Source: Microdochium bolleyi
Taxonomy: Eukaryota; Ascomycota; Sordariomycetes; Xylariales; Microdochiaceae
Length of the DNA: 64,000 bases
NCBI GenBank assembly: GCA_001566295.1
Contig: KQ964263.1
Location: 1-64,000 of the forward strand
Direction of reading: 5' to 3'
How positions within the stretch are numbered: position 1 is the first letter of the stretch; each line of letters starts with the position of its first letter. Below the pieces are notes generated by a model. That model did not search any database. It worked only from the letters and a program-made list of their open reading frames with translations, and had not been told where the DNA came from. Below, piece after piece: positions 1 through 11,288 of this stretch. A program made the translations under genes and the position numbers.

Positions 1-93
1 CCCTAACCCTAACCCTAACCCTAACCCTAACCCTAACCCTAACCCTAACCCTAACCCTAACCCTAACCCTAACCCTAACCCTAACCCTAACCC
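1..93. repeat. Telomere repeat tract
   Basis: Fifteen perfect CCCTAA units (TTAGGG on the other strand) followed by one degenerate unit. This is the standard telomere repeat of filamentous fungi and vertebrates and marks the physical left end of the chromosome. The following sequence is ordinary subtelomere without further interstitial repeats. Confidence 0.98.
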
Positions 94-798
94 TTATACG
101 TATAGTAGTACCGGTAGTACCTTATCGTCCCACCGGCATTCCTCCTGACGCTGCCTCCTCCAGCTCCGCCCCAACCCTAAGCAGTCTTCCTCTATATCGT
201 CTGCCCCTTCTCCCGCCTCCTCCGTCTCCGCCTCCGCCCCCCCCTGCCCGTCAGCCCTATCGCACCACTCTAGTCCCAGCCCACATCGCCAGTAGCAGCT
301 TCCCTCTGTGAACTTAAGCTTCTACCGCCACCAGATATAGTCTACCTTCCGTATTATACGACACCTCTATATCCCGTGCTCCCACAATCTCCTACTACCA
401 GCTAGCGACCCTATTATCCGCCACTATACGTAGCATACCGCACACCGGCTCTCGCCCTCCACCTCTTCTAGCCACCTTCGCAGCTGCTCCTTCCTCCGCT
501 ACTGTTCGATTTATTATCCCTTTAGTCGGTTCCCTGTTTCTGCCGTTTCGTCGTCCGTGTCGCTGCCTATCTCTTTATCGGTTGTCTCGTCTACCGAATC
601 CTCGTCACCGCTGTATTAGCCCTCGCACCAGTCGCACTGTACCGCCCCGATCCTCCTACAGTCCTCTCCCTCTACCCCGTCCATAAATCGGCCAACCCAA
701 GCTCGCCGGCACTCTCCGCCCTTGACGAATTGCTCTATCGCCAGCCGGTTCGTCCTCTCTACCTCCGTCTCGCGCCCCTCTACCTCCTACTGCCTCTT
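94..798. other. Subtelomeric sequence between telomere and helicase relic
   Basis: No gene is supported. The sequence is rich in CTA, TAG and TAC triplets and shares the composition of the decayed helicase that follows. It probably holds the 3' end and flank of that element. Short open frames here have no recognisable motif. Confidence 0.6.
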
Positions 799-3700
799 CT
801 ACTGCCCTGGCCCTGCCTCGTCTACGAGTACGATAACTGCCTCGACTACTTCTCCGTCCTTACGCCCGCTGCGGCCTGTCTGCTGGACGTAGTCTACCAG
901 CCCGTACGGCAGCTCCGCGTAGAGAATCACACTAATTCCCGCGATATCGACGCCTGTCCCTAGACCTATCGTTACTGTGATCCACCGGGACTCGCTACTG
1001 CTATCTACCCACGCCCCGAGTACCTCCTCTCGCGCCTTCGTCTCCATCCCGCTATAGTAACACCCGCACCCGATCCGCCCTACGAGCGTCTCGCTATCCT
1101 TCTTCGACCGGCAGTAGATCACCCCCTTCCTATCGCTGTCGAGCGTCCCGGATTCGTTCTTCTCCTCCACCAGTCGTACAATCTCCTCCTGGACCGCGTT
1201 TACCTGCTTTCGACCTGTTCCTCCGGCCTTACTTACGACGGTTGTGACGGCGTACTGGATATTCCTCTTCATCGTTCGTGCCCGTATAATCTCGGCGTCT
1301 TCTACGATTATCTACTACCGGAACCAGCCCTCTAGCTTTACTAGGAGCGTCGCTATAAGTAAGACTACCGGGCAGTCGTACCGGTATAGCCCTCGTAGCT
1401 CGGTAAGCCTCTTCCGGTAGCCGACGTCTATAATAATCGTGTGGCACTCGTCGATAAAGATCCGCCGTAGTAGCCTCCGGCTCCGCAGCGCGTCTGCGTA
1501 GCAGCTGAACTCCTGGCTACTGGCCTGGTCGGCGCTGACTACGACGAGACTAGCCACACGCACGAGCGAGCCAGCCTCTCGACCCTCCTCCTCCACTGAC
1601 CTCCACCGTACACAGTCGATCCCGAATAAGCGTGCCCTAGCGATAAGATCGTCGCTCAGCGCCACGAACAGGACAACGACGATACTCACACCGCCGTTCA
1701 CCCCTCGCACGGCCGGCACCATAAACAGCAGACTCTTGCCGCCGCCTATCGGCAGTACAACCACGAGCACAGAGCCGGTCCGCATCTACATAATCCGGAC
1801 TATCGCCTGCTCCTACTCTACTGTCCGCCAGCGCGCCCCAGCCCCGATGATCGATTTAAGCCCCTACTGGGTCCGCCGTCGGATCTCTCTAACCGCTTCT
1901 GGGAGCGCCTTCCTCTGCTTCTGCGGCGGCTCTAGTCTCGGCTCTGTTATCTCTATCGTTCTCGTCGTTCCAGTCCTACCCGGGACTTCGTTCTTATCGT
2001 CGGACGATACGATGTCTGTCGACTCGCGCTTCCGCTTCCTCGTCCGCTACTAGGCCCCGTCCGCCGTCTTGTCCTGGCCCTGGCCGTCCCAGCTGAGATA
2101 CTAGTACTAGAGCCGGCTGATCTCGCGGTAGTTCGCTACTATCTGCGGCTACAGCTGCCCTGGAAACTGGATATTGATCGCGTAGTATACTCGTGCTATC
2201 GCACTACTGTGTGTCGCCTGCAGATCCTAGATCAGCTCTGTCCGGTCCTTCTGACGCTGCTCGCCCGTTACTTCGTCGAACTCCTCGTCATCCAGCCCGA
2301 ATCCGTCGTCTCCGGCGCCGACCTCGAGCTCCTTCTACTGTACGACAAGCCCCTAGATCGTCCGGCCCAGCTCGATCGCCAGATATCGATATACTGAAGT
2401 GCCTAGTTCGACGCCTAGATAGCCCGCAGTCGCTCCCTTAAGCTCCTTCGTCAGCACCTCCGTCCCCCACCGGCCCTTCCGACCGTCTTTCCAGAGCCAG
2501 TGCCGTAGCGAGTCGGACGGCTTCCGGGCCCGGGTCTCGTCGATAAGCATCTCCTCGAACGGGACCAGCCAGACCAGATAAACGACGAGTAACTGTCCGA
2601 TCCGTTCCGGTAGAAAGCGCACGACCTTTCGCCCGTAGCCTCGGATCGACTTGGCCTTATCCCGGTCCGTCACGAGCATCACTTGCCCGTCGAACACGTA
2701 GACGCTCCGACTGAGCTGCTTGGTATCGAGATACCGTACGCTCGTGATCTCGGGTCCTCGCCCTAGCTGGCCCCCCCATACGTGCGTCAGTAAGAGCAGC
2801 TGGCTCTTTAGCTTCCCTATCCCGTTCAGCCACTTGAGCGACCTCTCCCGGTGGTACTGCTACCGCTGTACCGACCAGAGCGTCTCCGAGATAAGCTCGC
2901 CGATAATACATGGCCCGGCTCGGAGCCAGCTGTTCTGGGAGCTAGTAATAAACGATTTACCGTCTCCCTCGTATAACATACTGTCACTGATCTTGTCGAG
3001 CCTGATCTGGTCCAGTAGTGCCGCCGATCGCCCGTAGAGTAGCCCGTCGAGCGTCGATTCGGCTGTCGAGACGAGCCCCTGCGCCATCCGCCGGAAGTCC
3101 TGGACCTCGATTCTGAACCCGTGTAGCCGGAGCGCCTGCTTTCCGTCCTCCCAGATAATCCGTGCTGTGCCCCCTTCCTTTACCCGGTAGCCTTTCCCGA
3201 TCGTCATAAACCGCGTCAGCGTGCTAAATGGACTGTACGAGCCGTCCGCGATCCACTGCCGGTAGCCGTCTGTAAAAGCGTCGAGATCCTTCCCCTATAG
3301 CTAGCTGGACCCTTCCTCCTCCTCTCCGCCCTCCCCGGTACCCTCCTCCTAGATTAGGATATACTCGAAGAGATACTCCAGTAGTAGTACGCGGCTACAC
3401 CACGCCAGACCTGCCAGAAGCGTCGTGAACTCGGCTGGGGCGCGGAACCGTGCTCGGACGGGGTCGATAGCAAGCACGGCCGTAAAGTGCAGAAGCGGGT
3501 TTACGAACGGCCGGACTATTACCTGCTGCGTTAGTGATAAAACGCAGAACGTAAAGACAGCTTCGTCTAGATAGTCTTTGTCGCCTCCTACCCGGGAGCT
3601 CTCCCCCGTCGTGCTATCGAGTGCCTCTGTGACAGCCTCGAGAGCGGCCCACTACTCGTCGTTAAACTGGACCCGGTGCTTAATCCTCGCCTCCGTACGG

Positions 3701-4053
3701 CCAAGCTAGAACACCCGTACGCAGTAATAGAGATATCGCCGCTAGTAGCTCTAGTACTTCTCCGTCGTCCTCGTCTCCTATTTTATACTGAATAGCTGTG
3801 GTGACGGCTATTGCGGGTCGCGGCTCGCTAGCCAGTAGAGCGTCTCGATAGGGACCTGGCTGATTCGCCGGCTGCACTGCTCGATCTCCCGGTCCAAGCT
3901 CTGTCCTAGCCGGACTAGCGCCGCCTCCGAATCCTCCCTCTCCTTCCGGGCAGACCAGCTTAGCTTAGCCAGCTCCTTCGTCGTCAAGCCGGGCTCCGCA
4001 GCACGCCGTAGCTCCGCCATATCCTTACCGGCTAGATGCGCTGCCCAGCCCAT
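799..4053 (-). pseudogene. Decayed telomere-linked RecQ-type helicase (TLH)
   Basis: Reading toward the telomere, the frame contains helicase motif I (LPIGGGKSLLF, near 1745), a DECH-type motif II (IDECH, near 1450) and the C-terminal RecQ motif VI (QQTGRSGR, near 850). Upstream, at 2353-2697, there is a stretch of the kind found before the helicase in fungal telomere-linked helicases (RFLPERIGQLLVVYLVWLVPF). Open segments continue to about 4053 (around 2860-3207 and 3808-4053). The frame is broken by TAG stops, for example just before the motif I segment where Gln would fit (VE-stop-EQAIVRIM-stop-MRTG) and a TAG TAG pair near 1307-1312. CAG to TAG changes are what repeat-induced point mutation (RIP) produces. 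Such helicase genes are typical of fungal subtelomeres. The upstream limit is uncertain; the gene is almost certainly non-functional. Confidence 0.8.
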
Positions 4054-4949
4054 CTGGCGGACCTACGGCGACTCGAAGTTGACGCCGGTAGTACTATCGA
4101 TCGTCCGCGCCTGCTCAGCCTCCTCGGTAGCGACCTTGGCTTCCCGAACGGCGATCTGGGTGACCCAGCCCTGGCCTGGGCTACTGCCCGCTCCGGGGAC
4201 TGGGGCTGGGGCTGTAATAGCTGCTACTGGCTCCTCTAGCTTGCCTCTCCCTAAGCCGGGTGGACCTAGGATCGGTGCGTTGACGACCTAGTATCGCGAA
4301 AGCTTCCTCGCCGACGAGAACGACTGTAGTGCTGCCTCTGCCTAGCTGCTGGTGCTGTTATGCGTTACGTCTAGCCTAGCCTGTTCGAGCGTCTAGTGCT
4401 GTAGTATCTTCTTCCTGCTCGTTATCAGATAGCTACACGCTGTATAGTAGAGCCCCGCCTGGACCGGTAGCTGCGGGATCAGCCTACTACCGTCCGCTAG
4501 TACCTCCGCCGTATACGGGTCCTGTAGCCCACCTGCGCCGGCCGCCGTCTCCGCTAGAGCCCGGGCGATATCGAGAATCCGCTACAGCTCGTCCCCTTTG
4601 ATCTAGTGGATCTTCCGGAAGTGTGGCGCGATATTAGCGCCTAGTCGAATTGTAGCCTTATAGCGAGTACAGATTAGAACGCGCGCCGGCTCGTACAGTA
4701 AGAGCGCTACTACGCTCTCATCAGCCCTCTCGTTATCGCTGTCGTCTGCTCCTGGGCTTACTATATTGGTCGTTGCTCTCTTCACCGTAGTCGTTATACT
4801 GCTATTCTGTTTACTACGCTATAGAGAGCTATCCTCGCCTACGGTACTGCCCTGCCTTTCGGCCTCGCGTCTCTACCGTGTCTGGCGTCCCTCCTACACG
4901 TTCCGATATCATTTCCCTTCTAAACCTTCTCTCCCCGGGCCCCTGCGCT
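4054..4949. other. Subtelomeric sequence, no intact gene
   Basis: Short open frames only. Composition continues that of the helicase relic, so the 5' part of that gene may extend into this stretch, but no motif supports an exact boundary. Confidence 0.5.
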
Positions 4950-5125
4950 AGCGTAGTCGGGGTTGGGGTAAGCCCGGGGGTTAGCGCCTTAGCCCCCGGC
5001 GTTTTTGGTACGGGAACTTGAGCACGTTGGGGTAAGCGGAACTTGAGCACGCCGCCGGCCCGCCCCGCTTTTCCCCCCGCTGCGCCCAATCACCGCCCGG
5101 CACTTGGGCACGCGTGCTCAAGTTC
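4950..5125. repeat. Palindrome-rich element, possible MITE or boundary of a subtelomeric repeat
   Basis: Three copies of the motif GAACTTGAGCACG occur within 110 bp: 5014-5026 and 5039-5051 on the plus strand, and a third inverted inside 5102-5125. At 5102-5123 the motif forms a 22-bp near-perfect palindrome with one mismatch between arms. Just upstream (about 4973-5000) is a hairpin-like pair of CCGGGGGTTAG and TTAGCCCCCGG. The sequence lies where TAG-riddled subtelomeric DNA gives way to ordinary DNA. A small inverted-repeat transposon or the end of a duplicated subtelomeric block would look like this. Confidence 0.5.
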
Positions 5126-5724
5126 CAGCGGGAATGATGGTCAGGTAGGCTCTAATAAGATTGGATTGAAACGCCTAGGGAAAATATTACTACCTAAGCA
5201 TTGCTTTTATAAATCCCGATCGTAACGTGCTTCGTAATCCCTCCCTTGACTCTGTGGCCTTCCGAGGATACTAAGATCTCATCCTCACTACCGTTGCTGT
5301 TCTCTAATGTATAAGCAGTTGCCCTCGAGCTGCTAATTACAGCGGCGTTGCTGCTTTTCGTACTACCCCCCGCCCAATAATCGCGGCCTGCGCCCACTTC
5401 CATTGCGTAACTGTCGGCTTCGGCCGCTTCTCGCTGCTTTCGATATCCGTGCTTATGGCCAACGGCACGGCTATGTCTGTTTTTGCTATTGCTAATGTGG
5501 CTTCGTCCTCCTGCAGCGGCAGCGGCGGCGGCGGCGGAGGCTGATCGAGAGGAAGACCCAGTGCGGAAGCGCGAAGTTGTGCTTTCCAGCCAGCCTGAGA
5601 ATAAGGGTCGTAGAGTTGGGAGCGAGGCCGCAATAATTCCAAGGTTGAGCTCGACCCTGTTCAAGTCCCGAATTAGCTTTCTAGGGGGGAAATCGACATC
5701 TCATGGTTGGATTTGATCTGTAAC
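5126..5724. other. Non-coding, no gene seen
   Basis: Contains a CAG/GGC-rich stretch (about 5505-5545) that encodes poly-Ala or poly-Pro in several frames, which explains the apparent open frames on both strands. No conserved motif is visible. Confidence 0.5.
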
Positions 5725-6834
5725 CTACGAGTTCCAGACGTAGAATTTTAGCGACCAAGCGTCACTGATCTGCGCCGGCACATTGGCGGCAACAGCTCGA
5801 ACGATTGCGGCTGCAGTGGCACTGGATGAATACGCGGAGTCACAATTAGCATTATTCACACAAATTACACTCTGTTCAGTATACAAGAATGGACGAGATG
5901 GGCGTAGGGTACTTCGTGGCCGACTTACAAAAACCCGATAAATAGCACCCCGATGAGCGATGCCTTGGTCTGGATGTTGACTTTCAGGTTAATGATTGTC
6001 GGGATTGGCAATAGGACGAGGATAGCATCAGTAACGATGTTAATGGCTGTGCGGTAACCCAACGTAGTTAGTCCTGGACTCTGTTGCGAGAACAACTGGT
6101 TTTCTACAACGTACAAGAATTGAGGTTCGCGATAACCAAAAACTGGGCAGTGGGTATGCAGACACCTGGGGGGCGTTCCAGAGCCCAGATATAGTAGCGC
6201 GGCCAGCATCTAAAGATGAGAGGTGCTTCGGTTCCAATGGTGAAGACGACGATGAACACTAGATACCGCCAACACAGTTGTGATCAGCTAATGTAGTCTA
6301 TAGCAAAGGTCGCGTCGAACCTTTAACCAAGGTGAAGACAGAAGAGCCATACCAATTAGCGACTTGAGGAATATCTGATACCACCTGCCGTGCAGGAAGC
6401 GCAGAAGAGCGAGGCTGACTGAGATCTTAACGACGCTGACACCTGTAATATTGACGACGAGAAGGACGTGCTGCGCATGCTGTAAGGCCTCCCACTCTTC
6501 GGGCACCCCAATATCCGTAACATGGTGGCCTCCGCCGTTGAGGATCACCCCGATGAAGCATGCGAGAACGCCGATTGAAAAGAGCTGCGACAGACAAACC
6601 AATACGGTTAAGTCTCGATCCGGACCTGGAGTACCAAATGGAAAAAAATAGACCACTTACAGCCGAAAGCAAGATGAACCAGTCGTCCCAGCCGAAAGTC
6701 TTAAGCACCGTTCGGCGCACCCATATGCGCAGGCCGACGATGATCAAGGCAGAGCCCGCGAGGAAGCCTTGCAGCCCCATGATTGCGGCATGGTTGCTCG
6801 GCCTACCCGCGACGGGAGGTTGCGGACTCGGCAT
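5725..6834 (-). CDS. PTH11-like (rhodopsin-fold) integral membrane receptor, C-terminally shortened
   Basis: Five exons read as 6834-6661, 6584-6353, 6258-6115, 6046-5929 and 5821-5725, giving 254 residues. The start is the ATG of MPSPQPP. Hallmarks of the fungal rhodopsin-like family (PTH11-related) are present: GLRIWVRRTVLKTFGWDDW after the first membrane helix, a conserved Cys-rich loop (RCWPRYYIWALERPPGVC) and NIVTDAILVLLPIPTI in a late helix. Family members sense environmental or host-surface signals in the plasma membrane and normally run past 350 residues. This one stops after AAIVRAVAANV plus about 16 residues, so the last helix and cytosolic tail are missing. It may be a truncated or dying copy at the subtelomere edge. 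The family call is firm; function is doubtful. Confidence 0.72.
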
Positions 6835-9178
6835 GATGTTTGGCCTTGTGGAGTCGAAATCGTGTCGACTGATTGCATTAGGAACGGATACATAACCGGC
6901 GCATAAGCCATCGAGATGAGGCGAGGGGTCCAATTTATAAGGATTGTTGCAAGAATCGTGGAAGATTCTCTGGACGCGTGTCCGCGGCTTGGCAAGTCTG
7001 CCATCACCCCCAGATCACGAGTTGCGCCAGGGGCGGATCTACGCTCCAATTGCCACACAGGGCAGCTACTAAGGGCGTTCTAAACTAGTTTACAGCCCAG
7101 CTCACCCCGGTGCAAGGGTGTAGCCAGCTGACTTTGGCTATTTGCGGCGCAGTAGCTGTAGCTCTCACTTCTGTACCGAAAGGTAATTGATGGTGTCGAT
7201 CCGGCAGCTTCCCCGATTCGTGCCAGCCAGGGTTCCCCCATTCATCTTTAGGGCATGTGAAACCAGGACGCATCCCTTCATAACTAGCCCGCGGCATGCT
7301 CTGAAGGTGACAAGGTATCCATGATTGACCACCCGCCCCTGACCGAGACGGCCTCGTTTAGCAGCCCCTTTAGTCCCCTCGTTCTCGAGCCGAACTAATT
7401 CACCAGCTGAAGGCTGCTTAACTCGAACGGGCAACCATTGCGCAACACTCGACGGGTTGGTTTCACACATCGTCGTCATGATTCGTGAACGTGCCACAGC
7501 TAATGCCACTATCGCTGCATGAGATGACTCGCACGGCCGCCGCCCGTACGACTCAGGGGGGCGCATGAACCTAAGCCCTTTTTCCAAGCTTGCGGAAGTT
7601 CGGAAGAAGCCGTGCCATCAGGTGCGTCACACGGGCACTTGCCCACGACAGAGTACGCCAATGCGGTCGACAGAAGGGTCACAGATGATGCTGAAGAGAT
7701 TCAAAACCGCTATTATTTGTCCTAGACTCATGGTCGGCACGCCGAGTGCTATGGCAATTGTGCAATTGTGCGCCTTGATTGAGAAGCGAACTTCGTGTGA
7801 TCAAGATCCGATACATGGATTAGATCTCCTTCCGGACACCCGAACTTTGGGGGAACCGGAGAACACACAGAAGAAAAGATTCTGCGGGGTTTCATAGTAG
7901 CGGATCGTCCGTGGATGTTGGGGTCTAGCTTGTCGAGCGCTGCAATCCGGGGTTCTCCACCGTGCCAAGTGGCCCCGGTTGATTTACTCAGGGGTTCGTT
8001 AGCCACAATTAGACAGCCCTCCTCGCCTTGCTTGTGGCTAACCCGCTGCCTCCTGACCAGGACACAGCCGGCACCGTAAAGAACTCTGCCTGCAAATCCA
8101 CCCTCCAGATCAGACGATTCTCTCGCAGTATCCGCGGTGACTACGATAAATTTCTATCTCGGGCTCTGCGTGCCGCTGCTACCATACTACCACCGCCTTT
8201 CTGTACACCCAGCAACCTCCTACTCACCACCGCAAACCCAGTTACCATCACCGCCCTACACGACCAGCTTGCAAGCATCCACCAGGCCGCTAAGTACTGG
8301 CGGTCACCTGGCCTGAGCACCCTGTACCACCAATCACAAACGCACCAACGGCAGCCCGACCTTAGCACGGCACAGGTGATACATCTCCTTCTATTGCCTG
8401 GACATCCTGCTTCTGGCGCACCGCCTGTGCCACCCCTTCGACGGCGGGCACGCCCACGGGATCCTCGCGACAGCCTAGTGCCGGAATATTCCTGGACGCT
8501 GCGTACACAGCCATCAGCGGGCAACGGATGCATTTCGTCACGATGCCGTTTGTCATTGCTGCAGTCCAGGTCACCGACGACGCCTTCTTTAAAAAAATGA
8601 CCAACAATGCGAGGAGTAGGAGGGAGGACACCCTCCGCGTGCTGGACGAGCAGGTCGGCAGGTACGCGCCCGCACTTGAGGACGCGGTGGCGCGATCCTG
8701 CGCAAGATCTAGGCGCAGAGGGACGCCGCACCGGCGGGATCTTCCGATGGCTCGACTTAGGACATAAGCCGTGTCCCGTTGTAGGGTAGATTCAGCGGGA
8801 TCTGGGTCTCCATTTGAGCGTCGCGGCCTAGGTTTCGAAGGGCTGCTAGTCGGTCCGTCGGTTAAGGGTTTAGGGACAACCTCGATGATTGGAGGGAAGC
8901 GAGATCGCCTCCATACGGAGTTCGATGAGTGGCAATATACGTCAGGAAGGACTAGCTACGCAGAAGGAAGGCTCAGCTTCATGGGAGGCTTTGCACGTAC
9001 TGGCCTGAACATGACGTGGTCTTCGAGCGAGCAGGTCTATAGGCATATTTCAACACCACATCCTCTCGAGTCTTCACGCTTCTTCTACGGTTGGAGCCAC
9101 TAGTTTCATTCGAAGTGCATACAGTATTTTATTACTATGATTACCGAGCGTTGACTGCTCTGTGCTTGATTTTGTAGT
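6835..9178. other. Long non-coding stretch, no gene supported
   Basis: Several open frames of 80-196 codons occur on both strands (largest around 8028-8731), but they overlap one another antisense, have no signal peptide, membrane segment or family motif, and look like chance frames in GC-rich DNA. An old degraded gene cannot be excluded. Confidence 0.5.
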
Positions 9179-10612
9179 CTAAGCGGGGGAAGTCGTCACG
9201 CTGATGGTGGAAGTGACCGAGGTCGTCACCATTGCGGTCACGGCCGTGAGATCCTCGGTCACGGTCGTCGTGGGGCCGGGCACCTCGACCATCGTCACGC
9301 CGCCGTCGACGGTGACGGTGGGCGTCACGGTGGTTGTGGTGGTGCTTGTGCTCGTGATCGAGGCTGGAGGAGTAGTAGCAGAAGAGGAGGTGGCTGTGAC
9401 GCTGGTGATGGTGACGAATGTGGTCGAGGAAGACATCTCCGAGGACGCTGTGGCTGTGCTCGAGACAGGGGACGAGCCAGAAGCAGATGCCGAGGATGTG
9501 GCAGATTCCGAAGCACTGATCGAAGCAGAGGCAGACACAGACTCCGTAGCCGACGCCGAGGTGGATGCCCCGGCCACACCGCTGGTCGCCGACGACGTTG
9601 CGGCCGTGCTGGACGCAGTCTGCTGCTTGCACCCGCGTCTCCTCCTAAGCCTGACCGGCTGCGTGGCAGCCGCAGTCACGGTGACGGTGGTGGTGGCGAC
9701 GACCTGGGTCGCGGGGACAGTCACGGTGACTGTTTGCTCATAAACGGTCGCAGTCGCGGTGGTGGTCGCCGTGACAAAGACCGTAGTATAGGTTGTCGTC
9801 GTCACGGCAGCCGCCGTCACGGTCACCTGAACTGTCGAGACAGCTGGGTCGGGGTCCGCCGTAAAGCTTGCAGCCGGGCTGGAAGAGTGAGCAGACTTGG
9901 TAGAGGTAATAGTCGTGGGAGAGACAACGCTTGTCGGCTCGGCAGTCGACTCGGACGGCGACGGGGTCCGGGCGACGATGCCGGTGATGGGGACAGGGCG
10001 GTTAGAATTGGAACACGAGTCCCCGCCGCCAAGCTGGTATACCAGGGCAGCGTCCAAGTCCATCTCGAGGGATGCCATGGGGCCATCGCAGGCGGTTGTG
10101 ATGTGGAAGCGGACCGACCCGGAGAAGGGGTTTTCGAAGTCGAAGCCGAGCGGCTCCCAGTCGAAGAGGGAGTCGGGCTTGACGTAGAAGGTGGCCGTGT
10201 CCTGAAAGGTGCCTCCGATGGCGCCCTGAAGTGCAGCCGTCACGGTGCAGGTCCGCGGTGTCGGGGTCCTTGACTGCGCGGAGGCAGGATTCTGGACGCG
10301 CGGCCGGGCCTGAATGGAGCCATAGTAGCGCCTGTCGACCTCGACGGTCACATTCTGCTCAAAGTAGCCCGTGTTGTTCTCGATGCCGCCGACAGGAATG
10401 ATGAAGTAGTTGTTGCCATCGGCCGGCTGGAAAGTGCCTATGCCAGTGTACATGCCCTGCTGCAGCCTCCAATGCGTGAACGTGTTGGGATCCTCGAACG
10501 AGGGGTCGTCGACCAGGTTGCTGCCGGCCGCGGTTGGAGCCGGGCAGAGCAAATGGGATTGTCCGAGGACGGCCCACGGGAAGGCCAGGGCAGTGAGGAA
10601 CGAGCGACGCAT
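9179..10612 (-). CDS. Secreted Ser/Thr-rich cell-surface protein
   Basis: Single exon, 477 residues, starting at the ATG of a signal peptide (MRRSFLTALAFPWAVLGQS). Residues 25-200 form a Cys-containing globular region that begins like a carbohydrate-binding-module fold (NLVDDPSFEDPNTFTHWRL, later SVRFHITTACDGP). From about residue 215 the protein is almost entirely Ser, Thr, Val and Ala, in TTTVTVT- and SASASE-type runs expected to be heavily O-mannosylated. A dibasic LRLRRRRGC-type patch near residue 330 could be a Kex2 site. No GPI-attachment tail is seen in this frame, so a missed 3' exon is possible. Such architecture fits adhesin or cell-wall proteins; no specific function is recognised. 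Confidence 0.75.
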   Translation of the reverse strand: MRRSFLTALAFPWAVLGQSHLLCPAPTAAGSNLVDDPSFEDPNTFTHWRLQQGMYTGIGTFQPADGNNYFIIPVGGIENNTGYFEQNVTVEVDRRYYGSIQARPRVQNPASAQSRTPTPRTCTVTAALQGAIGGTFQDTATFYVKPDSLFDWEPLGFDFENPFSGSVRFHITTACDGPMASLEMDLDAALVYQLGGGDSCSNSNRPVPITGIVARTPSPSESTAEPTSVVSPTTITSTKSAHSSSPAASFTADPDPAVSTVQVTVTAAAVTTTTYTTVFVTATTTATATVYEQTVTVTVPATQVVATTTVTVTAAATQPVRLRRRRGCKQQTASSTAATSSATSGVAGASTSASATESVSASASISASESATSSASASGSSPVSSTATASSEMSSSTTFVTITSVTATSSSATTPPASITSTSTTTTTVTPTVTVDGGVTMVEVPGPTTTVTEDLTAVTAMVTTSVTSTISVTTSPA

Positions 10613-11288
10613 TGCTGCTTCTATGTCTTAAAAACGAGTGTAAAGAGCCAGTAATGCAGAAGAACAAGATCAGCGGACAGGCTCAGTGGCGCCGGGCTTG
10701 CGAAGGCGCTCATTATGTACGGGCTGGCATACGACCGTGCCCCCACTGTCCAGATGGTTTGTAGTGCGTATTCATCCTCCTGATCCATCGACACGTCAAC
10801 ACCTCGGCCTATTGTAGTCACGATGTGGCGGGCTAAACTCGCAGCTAGCCCCTGGTGCTTTTCCTTTTTGGACATTACAGCCGGGGCCGCATGGCGTCTG
10901 GCCGCCTGTCTGGGCACGCCTCGGCTGGTTCCAGCTCGTCGTGGCGGTCGATAGTCCCGGGCACTAGTCTGTTCTGGACGTTTCTGTTCAGGGGTATTTT
11001 CTGCTTCCAGGGCTCCTCATCTCGGCGAGTGGCGGTACCTCCGGAGTGAACGTCCGTTCACCACGAAGCAGAAATTCGCGATGCTATTCCAATGAGAGTA
11101 AAAATGGCTCAAGAAGTAACGAGAAGCCTGACGTGCGCGCTACGACCCCCGGCATGGTCACTGGGTCCCTCTGACGATGCCGTCCGTCTACCACTGCTGC
11201 GAACGCGAGCATTGCCTCGTCCCGCTGTCTGGCCAGCATAAGAGATTGTTCCTCTTCACTGCATTGTTGAATGGTGGCGAGCTGACAC
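10613..11288. other. Intergenic, upstream of the Ser/Thr-rich protein
   Basis: Holds the 5' flank of the minus-strand gene ending at 9179. Short open frames only; no conserved motif seen. Confidence 0.5.

Noticed and set aside
5194..5664. Frame of 156 codons with poly-Ala
   Set aside because: The length comes from a CAG/GGC-rich stretch open in several frames on both strands; no homology pattern.
8028..8731. Overlapping sense and antisense frames of 190 and 196 codons
   Set aside because: They cover the same bases on opposite strands, and neither has a motif, signal peptide or supporting neighbour.
9204..9743. Open frame of 179 codons on the plus strand with acidic Val-rich repeats
   Set aside because: It is the complement of the Thr/Ser-rich stalk of the secreted protein on the minus strand; repeats of GTC/GAC codons create it.
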